This document shows, piece after piece, positions 43,432 to 55,135 of a DNA stretch of 64,000 bases. Location: assembly GCA_036924085.1 (NCBI GenBank), contig JAVGWX010000002.1, positions 86,881,704 to 86,945,703 of the forward strand, in the 5' to 3' direction. Each line of letters begins with the position of its first letter. Position 1 is the first letter of the stretch. The notes below the pieces were generated by a model. The model ran no database searches. It was not told the DNA's origin and saw only the letters and a program-made list of their open reading frames with translations. Made by a program: the position numbers and the translations under genes. Source of the stretch: Ariolimax columbianus. Its lineage: Eukaryota > Mollusca > Gastropoda > Stylommatophora > Arionidae.

Positions 43432-43660
43432 ATGGAGCGAGTGGCCTAGTGGGTTGTGAGCTTGTTTTACAAAGACGATGTTCCAGGTTTAAATCTCTTC
43501 CTGTTTAGTTTAATAAACTGGGCAGAACGTGGTTTTTTTTTCATGCTAAAGCTTATTCTTCCAGCCTCACCAGCTGCGAATTGGCATCTTATAAAGTCAA
43601 AGACACATTTTGTATCCTCCACTGTAGCTAAAGAGTTCGTGCTCTCGGTATTTTCAGTAA
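43432..43660 (+). mobile_element. tRNA-headed SINE, diverged
   Basis: GAGTGGCCTAGTGGGTTGTG (box-A-like) and CCAGGTTTAAATCTC (box-B-like, GGTTCAAATC) lie about 45 bp apart. The body continues past CACCAGCTGCGAATTGGC and CTTATAAAGTCAAAGACA. No clear tail or target duplication is seen. Confidence 0.6.
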
Positions 43661-43734
43661 TTAGGTCGAATGAGGTCATACAGCGATCGTCTAGGTCAGC
43701 TGGTCCATTCTATTAACCATTTCCCATTTCATAT

Positions 43735-44420
43735 CGTCATTTTGCTACGTGTCACATTATTATCGGCGTCAGTCCGGTATATGCGGCGTATGGGAGGAGG
43801 TCAACAATGTTGTGTATGCGTCCCGATCTTCTGCAACGCTGTCCCAATGCGGTGTAAGTCTTTGGTCAATCCATTTCTCCATCACAAATATGGACGTACC
43901 TGTTGACGTGTTCAGGCGTATAGGCCACGAAAACGTTGTTTTACATGTACACATGTTGTTAAGCAGACGTACCACATGCCCGATATGTCTGCTTCTGCAA
44001 AGTCTCGAAAGAAAGTTTCATGTAGCATTCCTTTGTTTTGGGTCTTATACAGGTATCAATATTTTATGTACTCGCCGTTATATTGCTCTCTGAGTGACCT
44101 TGTTCTTCTCAGCATGTTTTGCGTTTGTTCCATGCTTTGCATCCGTAAATCTTTGCATGAAAGGCCATGGAATTAAAAGTTTGTGGTCTTCTCATGGTGT
44201 TTTTCATCTCCTGGAGAATTGGTTTAATGGATTTAAAGGAAAACCAAACTACTTTTCGTCGTCTGGACATTTCGTGGTCTATTTTGTGGTTGGCATTTAT
44301 ACCTTGGCCTAGGTAGATATAAGAGTTGATATCCTCGATGGTTTCCTCTCCTAGAAAGATTTCCTGCTGTGAAGAGCAATGGTTTCTGAGGCAATGTGTT
44401 TTCATCATTATCAGTCCTAT
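43735..44420 (-). mobile_element. RTE-M post-RT fragment
   Basis: Minus-strand frame 44,408-44,109: EDINSYIYLGQGINANHKID, RRRKVVWFSFKSIKPILQEM and IYGCKAWN. Further left, in other frames: TKECYMKLSFETLQK and RLNTSTGTSIFVMEKWID. This is the post-RT part of an RTE-like LINE with the R-R-R-K-x-x-W-F-S motif. Decayed by frameshifts and stops. Confidence 0.7.
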
Positions 44421-44589
44421 AACCTAGAAGGTCGTTGAGGCACCGTTATTGCAGTTTGCAGTACCAGGTCCAGTCATACAACAACGGTATGTCTTGGGCA
44501 GCTACACATCTGCAGTCGCCCATCTCTCTCCATGTGGCAGTTCAATATAGTTGCGTCTAAATGTCATACAACAAAACTGACACTGTCTT

Positions 44590-44865
44590 CAGCTAGGGCG
44601 CCAATCTTGTGAAGTTCAGCCGTTTGAACTAGACCGTGAAATATGACACATGTTTAAGTGTAGTGCTATTCATACAGCCGATGTCCATTCCAGGATAATT
44701 GGACAGAAGAAAACATACAAAACGAACGGATTAACCAGTCCAAATGGACAACAACAGCACGTTTCCGTGAACACAAGTGTAAGGCGTCAACTAGTGTGAA
44801 TTCCCGGCAAATCCATGGTCAGATGGCATCTATAATGAACTAAAACAGAAGAGCAATCTAGACCC
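44590..44865 (-). repeat. Repeat J, copy 3, inverted
   Basis: Reverse complement of copy 1: CTAGACCGTGAAATATGACA, GTAGTGCTATTCATACAGCC, GATGTCCATTCCAGGATAAT, CCAGTCCAAATGGAC and CACAAGTGTAAGGCGTC. Lies 3.4 kb from copy 1 in the opposite orientation. Confidence 0.78.
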
Positions 44866-45165
44866 GATGCCAGTTATGACGCCATATTTGCTGCTCAATG
44901 TGTTTTACTTTTTTTGTATGGTCAGATCATGTAAATTCAGTAACAAGTGGATTATTATAGGCTTATTCTATGGCTGCACCCATAGGCGTTGATTGTTCCC
45001 AGCTCAACTGCAAGGCAGCAGATTATAGTTGACATGTAAATCTTGCGACCGCTACGTGAGAAACCGAGACATCATATTGGAGAATCGGGAAGTCATGGTA
45101 CTCCCTAGCTAACGCCGGTCATTAAGACAGAATGTTGTAATTCTCAACAAACGTAGATACCTATA
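44866..45165. other. No gene recognised
   Basis: Unassigned sequence between repeat J and RTE-F. CTCAACTGCAAGGCAGCAG at about 45,003 recurs near 55,340, so part of it belongs to a dispersed repeat. Confidence 0.4.
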
Positions 45166-45862
45166 CGAGTTTATGGTCGTTATAAACATAAACAAAATAC
45201 AAATAATGACCACCAACTAAGTACAATGTCAACATACATTTACAGTAGATGGTGAGGAAATAGATCAGGTCACGCATTTTGAATAGCTGGGCTGCGGAAT
45301 TGACAAGAATAGCGAATGCTCGAAAAAAATCAGAAGAAGAATATCCATGGTAACGCAGAGACTGAACAGCCTGAAGATATTATGGCGTAGCGACAAAAGT
45401 AAAAGTGTTGAGAGCCTGTGTTCTTCCTGTAGCAGCTTATGACAGAATCATGGACGATTACCAAAACTTCTAGACAAAAAATAAAATCTTACGAGTCAAA
45501 ATGTTACAGAAAGATCCTCAGAATACCCTGGACAGAGAAAAAGGCAAATTTAGACATTCGGCAAGAGTTGAGCATAGATGAGAACTAGTTTATCAATTCC
45601 ATTATGGCCAGAAAATGTAAATGCATTGGTCACATCAAGAGACACAACGGTCTTGAGAGAACAGTGATGGAAGGTATGGTGCCTGGCAAAAGAGGCAGGG
45701 GTAGACCAATATCGCGAAGGAACCAAGATATCCAGGAATGCCTGGGTATGACTGTGGCGTATGCTGAAGTTTTGGCAAGGGAAAGAACTTCTTTCAGACA
45801 GAGATGTGATAGAGCGACGTTCTATGAAGGACATGCTACATGATGATGAGGACGATGATGAT
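45166..45862 (+). mobile_element. RTE-F copy 3, uninterrupted post-RT and 3' end
   Basis: GEEIDQVTHFE, DKNSECSKKIRRRIS, QRLNSLKILW, CYRKILRIPWTEKKAN and MARKCKCIGHIKRHNGLERT without a break, then MVPGKRGRGRPISRRNQDIQ, MTVAYAEVLARERTSFRQR and FYEGHAT, with a TGATGATGAGGACGATGATG tail. It shows the RTE-F sequence without the LINE-A insertion and so serves as the empty-site reference for the nest at 25-33 kb. Confidence 0.88.
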
Positions 45863-46083
45863 ATATGTGTATATGTAAACACACACACAACCAACCGACA
45901 CATTATAAAATTATAAAGTAATAGCACATTCCAACCAGCATCAAAACGGTATGAACTCATTCACAACCAATATCAAGACAATATAGTCTCGTCACGTACA
46001 CCTTGTCAAGCATTGACTTTCTAACTGTCACTGACTGGATCATGCGTAAGGCCTCAGAGGACTTTTCACGAGGAATAAGTTAA

Positions 46084-46216
46084 ACATTACATTCTACACT
46101 GAAAGATATGTAATACGCAGGAGACATTACATTCCACACTGAAAAATATGTAATACGCAGGAGACATTACATTCTACACTGAAAGATATGTAATACGCAG
46201 GAGACATTACATTATT
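46084..46216. repeat. 40-bp tandem repeat, three copies
   Basis: ACATTACATTCTACACTGAA starts units at 46084, 46124 and 46164, with a partial at 46204. Each unit ends GTAATACGCAGGAG. Nearly identical, so recent. Confidence 0.92.
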
Positions 46217-46339
46217 TTCACACTCATGTGAACTTAACCGAACATAACAAAAAACCGAATGAGTGAGTACGTGTAGTAAATAACGTTCGACTGAATATCA
46301 ATATAAAAAGACATAGAAGCCACTACATTGGTTATTCTG

Positions 46340-46560
46340 AATTCCACGGAAATTGAAAAATTAATTGCAGAATTATCGAAGACGGACACATGTACTTACC
46401 TCGGCAGCACAGTTATACCAGACGGCAGAACAGGAAGAGACATTAAAAACATAATTTTAAAAAGGCAGAAAAGGTTCCGTTAGTTTAAACAACGTTTGAA
46501 GGACATCGAAGAGAAGGACACATACCAAACTAAGAAGGTCCAGGAGGTGTGTTCCCTCCG
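46340..46560 (+). mobile_element. RTE-like post-RT remnant
   Basis: Translation includes ELSKTDTCTYLGSTVIPDGR and TGRDIKNIILKRQKRF, the Y-L-G-S and D-I-K-N-x-I motifs of the RT thumb region of RTE-like LINEs. Short and isolated. Confidence 0.6.
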
Positions 46561-46764
46561 TGTTTCTGTATAGGACAGATTGTTAGAGACCAAGGTGAGA
46601 ACAAACAGCAACAGTTGTCATCTGGATCTTTTCATACAATCTGTCTAACAAAGATCTCCATTACAACAGGTTGTATCTAAAGAGAAGGACACAATCAACA
46701 TCAAAACAATATAATCTTAGCAAGTATCCAATCAACAAGTGTATGTTCATCACGTTGTTTGTTG

Positions 46765-47955
46765 TTGTTCGTCCATCACGAGTGATGAGCACCTTTTCTT
46801 TTTTTCATTTAGCCAGTCCCTCTAATCGAGTATTCTGTGAGTCGGGGTTGTGGCTGGGTGCGAAGATGGCTGACGAATCAGATTAGGGATTTGCATAGTA
46901 AGAGGCAGTGAGGACATGGAAAGTTCGATTCACGGGACGGTGATATTTCACGTGCTCTTCTGACATGTCTCCGTTATTCTGCTGCAGTCTTTTTAGAAGC
47001 CTCGCTTGACACTGTTCTTCAGCGCCGGTGCGCTTTGCGCCAGGTTGTATAATCATTTGCAACATCTTCCCATGTATCGAGCTTTGTATTTAATGCTTTT
47101 AAAGACGTTTTTAGTGTGCCTTTGAATCACTTTGTTGGCCTTCTTTTGGAGCGTTTGTCCTTCTGCATCTCGGCACAGAAGATACTTTTTGGCAACCGAT
47201 AGTCTGTCATGCGAGCCACATGACCCGCCCAGCGAATCTGTGATTGCATCATGATGTTCGAGATCATTTCTTGCCATTTGACATTCATCACGCTCCTGAG
47301 ACAAAGTGTGTGAAAATGAATCAGCTTCTTCGGGTGACGCCTGTATACTGTCCATGTTTGACTTGCATAGAGCAACACAGCGGCCACCACTGCTCTATAC
47401 ACCTTCAGCTTCGTCTACAGGCTGATGCCATTTCAAGTCCAGGCGTTTGAGTGTAGTCTGCCAAATGTGGCGCTGGAATTGTCGATTCTGACGTTTATCT
47501 CATCATCCATGACTAAATTCTGAGACAGTGTTCTACCGAGGTATGTGAATCTATTTACAACTTTCAATTTTTCACCATTGATCTTGATGATTTGTCCAGC
47601 ACACGTTTTGAAGAGCTGGTTGGTACATAATTTTAGTTTTTCTCTGTGTTGATGGTAAATCACGCTAAGGAGACATTATCCACGCTTTTCTGAAGATCAG
47701 CCCATGGGGCAGCGTACATGACACATTCGTTAGCAAACAGAAGATCTCTGATGGTGTGTTTCTGGACCTAAATTTTTGCTTGAAGTCGCCTATGTTGAAC
47801 AGCTGACCATAACGATATCTTATGTCCTGGTCTCTGCAAGCATCAGTCATAATTGCAAAGAACAGCATGCTGAGCAAGGTTGGTGTAAGAACACAGCCCT
47901 TTGTAATGCCGTTTGTTACTGGAAAGTTTATATACTGTATCACGTGCACAACCAA
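46765..47955 (-). mobile_element. RTE-L copy, RT palm to 3' end, minus strand
   Basis: Minus-strand residues: FPVTNGITKGCVLTPTLLSM, IKINGEKLKVVNRFTYLGRT, TFGRLHSNAW, AVLLYASQTWTVYRRHPKKL, HFHTLCLRSVMNVKWQEMIS, IRWAGHVARMTDYRLPKSIF, SLKALNTKLDTWEDVAND and a Cys/His end (FPCPHC...FVSHLRT). The 3' end is CTCGTGATGGACGAAC. This is the best view of the RTE-L C-terminus, which has a C2H2-like finger. Frameshifts occur at about 47,430 and 47,130, and stops in the finger. Confidence 0.85.
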
Positions 47956-48440
47956 CACCAAACGTATGAAGTGCCCCAAACACACAACCAACATCAAACG
48001 TTTGAAGTGTCCCCAAACACACAACCAACATCAAACGTATGAAGGTCCCCAAACACAGAACCAACATCAAACGTATGAAGTTTCCCCAAACACACAACCA
48101 ACATCAAACGTATGAAGGTCCCCAAACGCAAAAACAACATCAAACGTAGGAAGTTTCCCCAAACACACAACCAACATCGAACGTATGAAGTTTCCCCAAG
48201 CAAACAACCAACATCAAACGTATGAAGTTTCCCCAAACACACAACCAACATAAAACGTATGAAGTTTCCAGAAACACACAACCAACATCGAACGTATGAA
48301 GTTTCCCCAAACACACAACCAACACCAAAAGTATCAAGTATCCCCAAACACACAACCAACACCAAAAGTATGAAGTGTCCCCAAACACACAACCAACATC
48401 GAACGTATGAAGTGTCCCCAAATACACAACCAGCCTCGTG
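47945..48440. repeat. Minisatellite, about 37-38 bp unit, about 13 copies
   Basis: Units of CAAACACACAACCAACATCA plus AACGTATGAAGTTTCCC. It begins where RTE-L RT homology stops, on the 5' side of that copy. Units differ by a few bases, including AAGGTCCCC and AAGTGTCCCC variants. Confidence 0.9.
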
Positions 48441-48879
48441 ATTAAATAGACTCTGTTGATTTTGGTCCGCTTGGGAACAGGACATGACAGATTGCATAGC
48501 CACTTGCATCAACGTTGGCTATATTACCCATGTTACAGTACGGACCAGCGGCACAGATAGTCAAACAAATCCTACAAGATTAATATGCTTAGGAAGTTGA
48601 GGACTGGATACTACTATAATTCGACAAACCCTCGCACAAAACTGTTTGGGACCATTGAAGAACTCCTAACCATATACACATTCTATCGAAAAACGGAACT
48701 TCACAAATATAAATAACACAACATGTGATGAAAAAGAACAAGTAGAAAAAGAAGTGGAAGATGTCGTCTCAGCGAATTCACATCATATCACAATACAAGA
48801 TACTGTAAGCTCGCACACAACTAGCCTCAAAATGGTGTAGCCTCAGCTTAGAGATTAGTAGTGGCCGCTTTCTATCAAG
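48441..48879. other. No gene recognised
   Basis: Unassigned sequence of about 440 bp. Confidence 0.4.
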
Positions 48880-49560
48880 ATCTTGGAGTGGTAAACTAAA
48901 CTCTCTACTTAGGTTCTTGTTGCATTCTTCTCTCCTTGCGGTCTTATCGTTTACCTTCTCTATGTTACAAGAACTTCTTTTGAAGTAGCCCTTCGGGATG
49001 GATGTCTACTTGGGATGGTCTGCAGCTTCGTCTTCCCCGGATGCCATAACTATGTTCAGGGACTTCATATCATAGTTGAACCTCAACTCTAGTCGGCCGC
49101 CTGTTCTCTTCTATTCCGTCAACAGTCCATAGCGGATTTTTTAATGCGACGAACATGACCAAGCCATCGTACTCTTCGTTGTGTAAACAAAGTGTGCATG
49201 TTTCGGTAACCGGTTCGTGCGTGCACATCTTCATTTGTTACTTTTTCCCTTATATAATTCCAAGAATGGATCGCAGGCGCCGAAGATGGAAGCCTGTGCT
49301 CTTGTTTGGCATAGGTTGTCCAAGTTTAGTTGTCATTTAGGAGTGTACTGACGACTCACGCATTTGACACCATGGCCTTGGTTTTAGTTGCGAGAATCTG
49401 TGATTTCCTAAGACTCTTTGTGAGGCGAGCACCAGCGTGACCAATGATGCTATCTATTTCTATGTCTATTGAGGAGCGACCTTAAGTATTGGAATGTGTG
49501 CACAGCTGCCAGTTTATAATTATCGATACTAAGACATGACTTGGCATCTACTTCCTGATC
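48880..49560 (-). mobile_element. RTE-L-like post-RT fragment, minus strand
   Basis: Minus strand: TGFHLRRLRSILGII, VTNEDVHARTGYRNMHTLF and QRRVRWLGHVRRI in successive frames, matching the F-H-L-R-C-L-R-x-I-L-G-I and Q-R-R-x-R-W-L-G-H-V-x-R motifs. Beyond these the sequence decays. Heavily mutated. Confidence 0.68.
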
Positions 49561-49764
49561 TGTCACATTTGCATTGCTCATACACAAACGAACTATTAAT
49601 GAAAAAAATTCAATATTTTATTCAATAGACAAATAGTTGTACCATGAAGTGTGTGACAGCCTTCATTGTAACGTTGACAGTAGACATTTACAGAATGAGA
49701 AAGTGGGCCCATGTGTGTAGATAATTTGTTGAAATTGACAACAATGCCCATGTTTATGTACAAC

Positions 49765-50995
49765 TGGAACAATTTTGGGATACATACTGACGGAAAACGC
49801 TTCAATCCCCTTCGATTTGCTGCAGACATAGTGCTCATCACAGAGTCAGCAGCAGAAGCCCCCTAAATGATACAGCTACTCGATGGTGAGGGCAGGAAAG
49901 CGGGACTGGAGATGAATGTTTCCAAGACCAAAGTGTTGCTCGTTGTTTTAGCCAACTGTGATCCTGTCTTCCTTGGCGGGGTGTGACTAGTGGGTATCAA
50001 AGAGTACATATACCGAGTGGTCTGCCGAGGTCTTTGTGTATGACAAGGACACCAATAGCACCACTGCCCCACAGAGAGCATGTAGTAAAAGGCGATTATA
50101 TGTGTGACATGGCATAACACCGGATGTGGTTAGGTGGTTTGTTCAGAGCAGCATAGATGGCGCCTAACTGGCTGCGGGTCTACTATGCTCTAGTGTTTGA
50201 GTCTATTAATGTTGACGCACACATGGGCTCACCACCCTCCCTAAGCGCCTGTCCCAATGCAGCGGAGTATTAAGCTGCCCAGCTTAGCGGGAAACCTTTC
50301 TCCCAGCTATATCCAGCTCACACCAGAGCTGGGACCGGCACAGGGGTGTCTGCCCCATGTAAAAGAAAGGTCGACTAAGACTAAGAAGACATCCTACCTT
50401 GGGAGTCTCCTCAATATGTAGAATAATCTGGAACCATAACTTACAGTTGGGCAGCCTTCTCGTCCATTAACATGGTCCTGGACGGTTGCCAAGAGCAAAA
50501 CCTACGAGCCAATCTCTTTAATGTCCTGTGATGTACCACGGTGCTGAGACATGGGCACTCCCAAAAGCACTGCATGACAAATTGAGAGTGGCCTAGGCCT
50601 CTCTTGAGTGACGCTAAGTTGGAATCACTCTCAGGGGCCAACGTTTGCATATACTGCACAATTCTGTTCTGTCATACAACGACTGTCCTTGGTGAATGAT
50701 GCGGTAATCTATCCAGAGGAAGCAGAGCATACATGAGCAGGTCACATGTTGGGACGAAACTGTGGTTGATGAAGCCCAGCGACAGCAATCTGCCCCCCCC
50801 CACCCCACCAATGGAAGACCTTCAAAGCGTTGGTCCGACTCAATTGTTGTACACTACAACATCCGAGACCCTTACCTCGCACTGGACTCCCGTGGCCCAT
50901 GACAAGATCAGCTGAAGACGAAGTTAGGACCCGCAGCTACGCTGAGGAACACGTCATCAAGATCAAGATGTTCAACTAACGCATAGAGAATAGTT
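49765..50995 (+). mobile_element. RTE-I copy 2, interrupted by SINE-C
   Basis: Left part: GIHTDGKRFNPLRFAADIVL (catalytic FADD decayed to FAAD), TESAAEAP and GLEMNVSKTKVL. SINE-C occupies 50,010-50,392. Right part: SYLGSLLN, then in various frames LRVA, ALPKALHDKLRVA, KDGRLW-like and RTHWTPVAHD, matching RTE-I copy 1, with the 3' end ACGTCATCAAGATCAAGATG. A C-run at 50,793-50,802 adds a frameshift. Inactive. Confidence 0.8.
50010..50392 (+). mobile_element. SINE-C copy 2, inserted in RTE-I
   Basis: CCGAGTGGTCTGCCGAGGTC, ACAGAGAGCATGTAGTAAAA, GGCGCCTAACTGGCTGCGGG, TTTGAGTCTATTAATGTTG, AGCTCACACCAGAGCTGG and GGTCGACTAAGACTAAGAAG. RTE-I coding sense (KEYIY before, SYLGSLL after) resumes across it. 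A short ACAT on both sides could be part of a target duplication. Confidence 0.85.
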
Positions 50996-50999
50996 TTGC

Positions 51000-52300
51000 T
51001 ACATCAAATCTATGTAGCATAATTCATTAAGATGAGAGAAAAGAAACTTAACATAGACCAAATTTACAACTTTACCCGCGTCCTTCTACCCCATCCCTGT
51101 ACTCACAATGCCCAATAAAATAAATTGAAATCCCTAGTCATTAGTCGTATATTCTGCCTGCTTGTCAGTAACGCCTCGCTTTGTTCTCGTATAAACGATA
51201 ATTGCTGTTTTCATGAACTAAATGTCATTGCTTCTAGATGCAGACAATTGCTGTGTGCATTGTGTATCAATCTTTTCATGCAGTGATGGCGTTATTTTGT
51301 TCTCATTCGTTGTGAGTATCTACAGGTTCTGTGGAGAAGGAACTTGGATGCCTACTGTAAAGGTGTTTCGATTCATGTATTGCTTTATCTAAGAGTTTGA
51401 TCAAGTTATCAATGTGAGTCTCAAATTGTCATGTGATATTTTTCTTGTTGTTCTTTTGACTACTTTTTTCTTCTCCTAGTTCATCATCCATTTTGTCTAC
51501 TTTTCATCATTCTTCTTATCCTCGTTGATAACTTGTTATTCACTATTTGATATAGAGGAGAGGAGACTAACGTCTGGGCAGGCAAAACATAATGATCGGA
51601 CAAAGTTAGTATTGGTGAGACGAAATATACTAACGTGGACCCCGATCCAACTTACACCTAGTTCTACCTGGAATCAGGCTGTTTCATGGAAGTCTGACTA
51701 AAGAGGTGGAAGATCAACGTTATCCCCGTATTAGTGAACGATACACAAATACAAGATTAGCACAACCGCATGATGGCCACGTGCACCTTCGTCGGCACAC
51801 TTGGTAAGTGAGTCAAGCTGCTGCCCGTTTCAAAGTCCCCCCCCCCCCCCCCACCCCCGCGGGATGTATCACGATGTGATTATACCATAATGCAAGGCAC
51901 CATTTGCGACATGTTCCATGCTTTGTGGCTATTTCATTCTCGTGCGTTTTGCGTATCACATGAAGATCTCTGGGAACTTTTCATTTGATCTTTTCCGACT
52001 CCGAGATAACGAGTTTTCACACTTCTTTTCCCCATGCCAGCTAGGGGACTGTCTTCAGTTGTTGGATGTTTCTATGCAAGATTATTGTGATGGCAGTTGT
52101 TCCCACAATTCTGACAGTGAAGGTCAATCCAGAAGATGTATGTATGCTTGCGTATTAATTCACCCCAGAGTTCCCTTGGTTCCATTCCGACGTCACGGGA
52201 CATTCCATTTTGGGTTAAGGGGAGGACTGGTAATTTTATGTTAAATATTTAAGTAAATACTTAGATAAGGACAGAAGTGTCGAAAATATGGTTATCTTTA
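51000..52300. other. No gene recognised
   Basis: About 1.3 kb of apparently single-copy sequence. The 108-residue frame at 51,918-52,244 has no recognised family. A C-rich homopolymer sits at 51,838-51,852. Confidence 0.45.
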
Positions 52301-52307
52301 GTTTTGA

Positions 52308-52358
52308 GAAAGGTTAGGGTTATGGTTAGGTTTATGGTTAGGGCTAAGGTTAGATAAT
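52308..52358. repeat. Degenerate TTAGGG-like interstitial repeat
   Basis: GGTTAGGGTTATGGTTAGG followed by TTTATGGTTAGGGCTAAGGTTAG-type units. It resembles animal telomere repeats but is short and imperfect. Confidence 0.6.
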
Positions 52359-52529
52359 AGGATTGTAATTACATCGTCTGGCAGCATGGACATAGCCATG
52401 CTGCGGTAGAAACTGAGTGTTAATCTCTTTATCATGGACTAGTGTTGACATATGCAATAAATGCATCGCTATGACGGCAGAAATAAGCAGCAGAAGCAGA
52501 CATTCCCTATTATTCTAGCAAAATATGTG

Positions 52530-52945
52530 AATGTTGGGTCATGACCTACTTTAGATATGACCATGGTTGAGCCATGACCTACCTTAAGAATGGTCATGGT
52601 TGGGTCATGTTCTACTTTAGATATGGCCATGGTTGGGTCATGGCCTACTTTAGATATGGTCATGGTTGGGTCATGGCCTACTTTAGATGTGGCCATGGTT
52701 GGGTCATGGCCTACTTTAGATATGGCCATGGTTGGGTCATGGCCTACTTTAGATATGGCCATGGTTGAGTCATGGCCTACTTTAGATGTGGCCATGGTTG
52801 GGTCATGGCCTACTTTAGATGTGGCCATGGTTGGGTCATGGCCTACTTTAGATGTGGCAATGGTTGGGTCATGGCCTACTTTAGATGTGGCCATGGTTGG
52901 GTCATGGCCTACTTTAGATCTATTACAGTTGGTCATGGTTGGGTG
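52530..52945. repeat. 33-bp minisatellite, about 12 copies
   Basis: Units of TTTAGATATGGCCATGG then TTGGGTCATGGCCTAC, with GATGTG variants, spaced exactly 33 bp (52621, 52654, 52687 and so on). The unit is 11 codons, so both strands stay open over the array (52,469-52,948 and 52,590-52,982), which is an artefact of the period. Confidence 0.95.
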
Positions 52946-52948
52946 CAA

Positions 52949-53205
52949 TAGTTGTTGCTATTGTTTCGAATGCCCACAATGAGTAGGTTACTCTTAATTG
53001 CGCCCTGAATAGGGCGTTAAGTGACGAGTTGCAGTAGCTTTCCTCACTTCTCACCGTGCTGATGAATGTGTACTGGAGTCCTCCAGGTGGTCGTGCTATT
53101 CTTGGCTTCATTTGCGTGTCGCTCACTACTACGGAGATCACGCCCAACCTCACCTTGTTAGCAAGACTATTGTCCTCGACAAAAACCCGTTTCCAGGACG
53201 AGGAA
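52949..53205. repeat. Repeat E, copy 2
   Basis: Counterpart of 4,384-4,615 (GCCCACAATG, GGCGTTAAGTGACGAG, CTTTCCTCAC, CCTCCAGGTGGTCGTGCTAT, CCCGTTTCCAGG). It sits between the 33-bp and 97-bp arrays. Confidence 0.7.
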
Positions 53206-53212
53206 CGAGGAG

Positions 53213-53891
53213 GTCAGGTGAGGGTCCGGGTCCGTATGTTTCTCCTGAACCTGGCTAACATTATCTGATCAGTGTGTTATGCCTGACCAGACGTTAGCCT
53301 CATCTTCCCGTCAGGTGAGGGTCTTGGCCCGTATGTGTCTCCTGATCCTGGCTAACATTCTCTGATCAGTGTGTTATGTTTGACCAGACGTTAGCCTCAT
53401 CGTCCCGTCAGGTGAGGGTCTTGGCCAGTATGTTTCTCCTGAACCTGGCTAACATTCTCTGATCAGTGTGTTATGCCTGACCAGACGTTAGCCTCATCGT
53501 CCCGTCAGGTGAGGGTCTTGGCCAGTATGTTTCTCCTGAACCTGGCTAACATTATCTGATTAGTGTGTTATGCATGACCAGACGTTAGCCTCATCGTCCC
53601 GTCAGGTGAGGGTCTTGGCCAGTATGTTTCTCCTGAACCTGGCTAACATTATCTGATTAGTGTGTTATGCATGACCAGACGTTAGCCTCATCGTCCCGTC
53701 AGGTGAGGGTCTTGGCCAGTATGTTTCTCCTGAACCTGGCTAACATTCTCTGATCAGTGTGTTATGCCTGACCAGACGTTAGCCTCATCGTCCCGTCAGG
53801 TGAGGGTCTTGGCCCGTATGTTTCTCCTGACCCTGGCTAACATTCTCTGATCAGTGTGTTATGCCTGACCAGACATTAGCCACATCGTCCC
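53213..53891. repeat. 97-bp minisatellite, seven copies
   Basis: GTCAGGTGAGGGTCTTGGCC starts units at 53213, 53310, 53407, 53504, 53601, 53698 and 53795, an exact 97-bp period. Units differ at only a few positions (CAGT/CCGT ATG, TGATCAG/TGATTAG). Directly follows repeat E. Confidence 0.95.
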
Positions 53892-54589
53892 AGGGTGCAA
53901 CAGTTAAAAAGTGGATTATCCTGTGACGTCACAACATCACATTTCGTGCTAAAAATATATATGTGTTTGATTGTGGTGAATTAAGGCGCAAGTAACAATG
54001 GTGTGTAACTGTTTTTTTCTTGTCTGTCACAGAGTTTGCTTAATGTGTAGTGTATTGTCAGCATTCACTCGGTGTTGGATCATATCGTTCTGATATTTCG
54101 TCCGTTCCTGGAGATTTTCTTACCGTCATTTTCTTTACGGTGCACTGTACTTCATTAAATGCTAAGCTTTAGCTAAAGAGGAGCAGATTCGATGGGCTCG
54201 ATTTGTATTAACTTTACACAACATGGCCAAGCGCAATGTCTAACACTTTTCTGCCCTAGGATCTGTTTGTTGCTGAGGAAAAATGTTTATTGATGTTATT
54301 TTCTTTCTTTAAGCTATCACTTGATCAAGCAGTGGTTTTAGAATTGGATTCTTGTTTTTCCAGAGCCGTTTTTCTACAGCATGCAAGCCTGTCCCCATTC
54401 AATTCTCAAGCTTGATATTATTGCAAATATCTGAATATTGTTTTCTTTGCCGTCTTTACCTTGTTTTATCTTTGTTGTTCTTGTTTAATCTGAGGTGTTC
54501 GTCGCAGTGCAGTTAATTTGAATCGAAAATCTTATAATGTCACTGTCTCACATAATCTGATCTTTTAACGAATCTGAATGTAGCATCAA
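53892..54589. other. No gene recognised
   Basis: About 700 bp of unassigned AT-rich sequence. Confidence 0.45.
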
Positions 54590-55060
54590 TTTACATCATT
54601 GTATGGTATCGATCTTTATCTAATCGTCTCATCTAATCCCACTACATCAGCATCTCATCTCGTCTCAATACGTCATCATATCATCTCATCACCTCATAAT
54701 CTAATGTTACCCGGTCACCTCACCTCACCACTGCATCATTTTTCACCATCTCAGTATTTCAAATTACATCTCATCTCTTAGTCTGATCTACGCATATAAT
54801 TTCATCACTTATCGCATCGTCTCATTTCATTATTTCATTTCATCATCTCATAATCGTATAATCTCATTTCAGTATCTTCTATTATGTCATGGTCTGATCT
54901 CATCATCCCATTATCTCTTCATATAATCTCACCATCTTATGTATTAATCCCGTCTCACCATGCCACCTCATGTCATAATCATAACTCATCTCGCCGCATT
55001 TCGTTACATCGTCTCATCATTTGATCTCCAACCCGTATTATCTTATCATCTGCTCTCGTG
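54590..55060. repeat. Degenerate (CATCT)n-type array
   Basis: Repeated CATCTCATC, CGTCTCA and ATAATCTCA words across about 470 bp. Low-complexity, very diverged. Confidence 0.75.
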
Positions 55061-55135
55061 ACTTCCGGTTCTCCCACTTGGCCTTAGATATCAGTGCACG
55101 CACCATTTTCTGATCCTGTGAGTTGATAATTTAAG

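Noticed and set aside
47994..48512. 172-residue frame with repeated TSYVRCWLCVWG-like units
   Set aside because: A translation of the 37-38 bp minisatellite with no non-repetitive domain.
52469..52982. 159- and 130-residue repetitive frames
   Set aside because: Same reason: a 33-bp (11-codon) array open on both strands.
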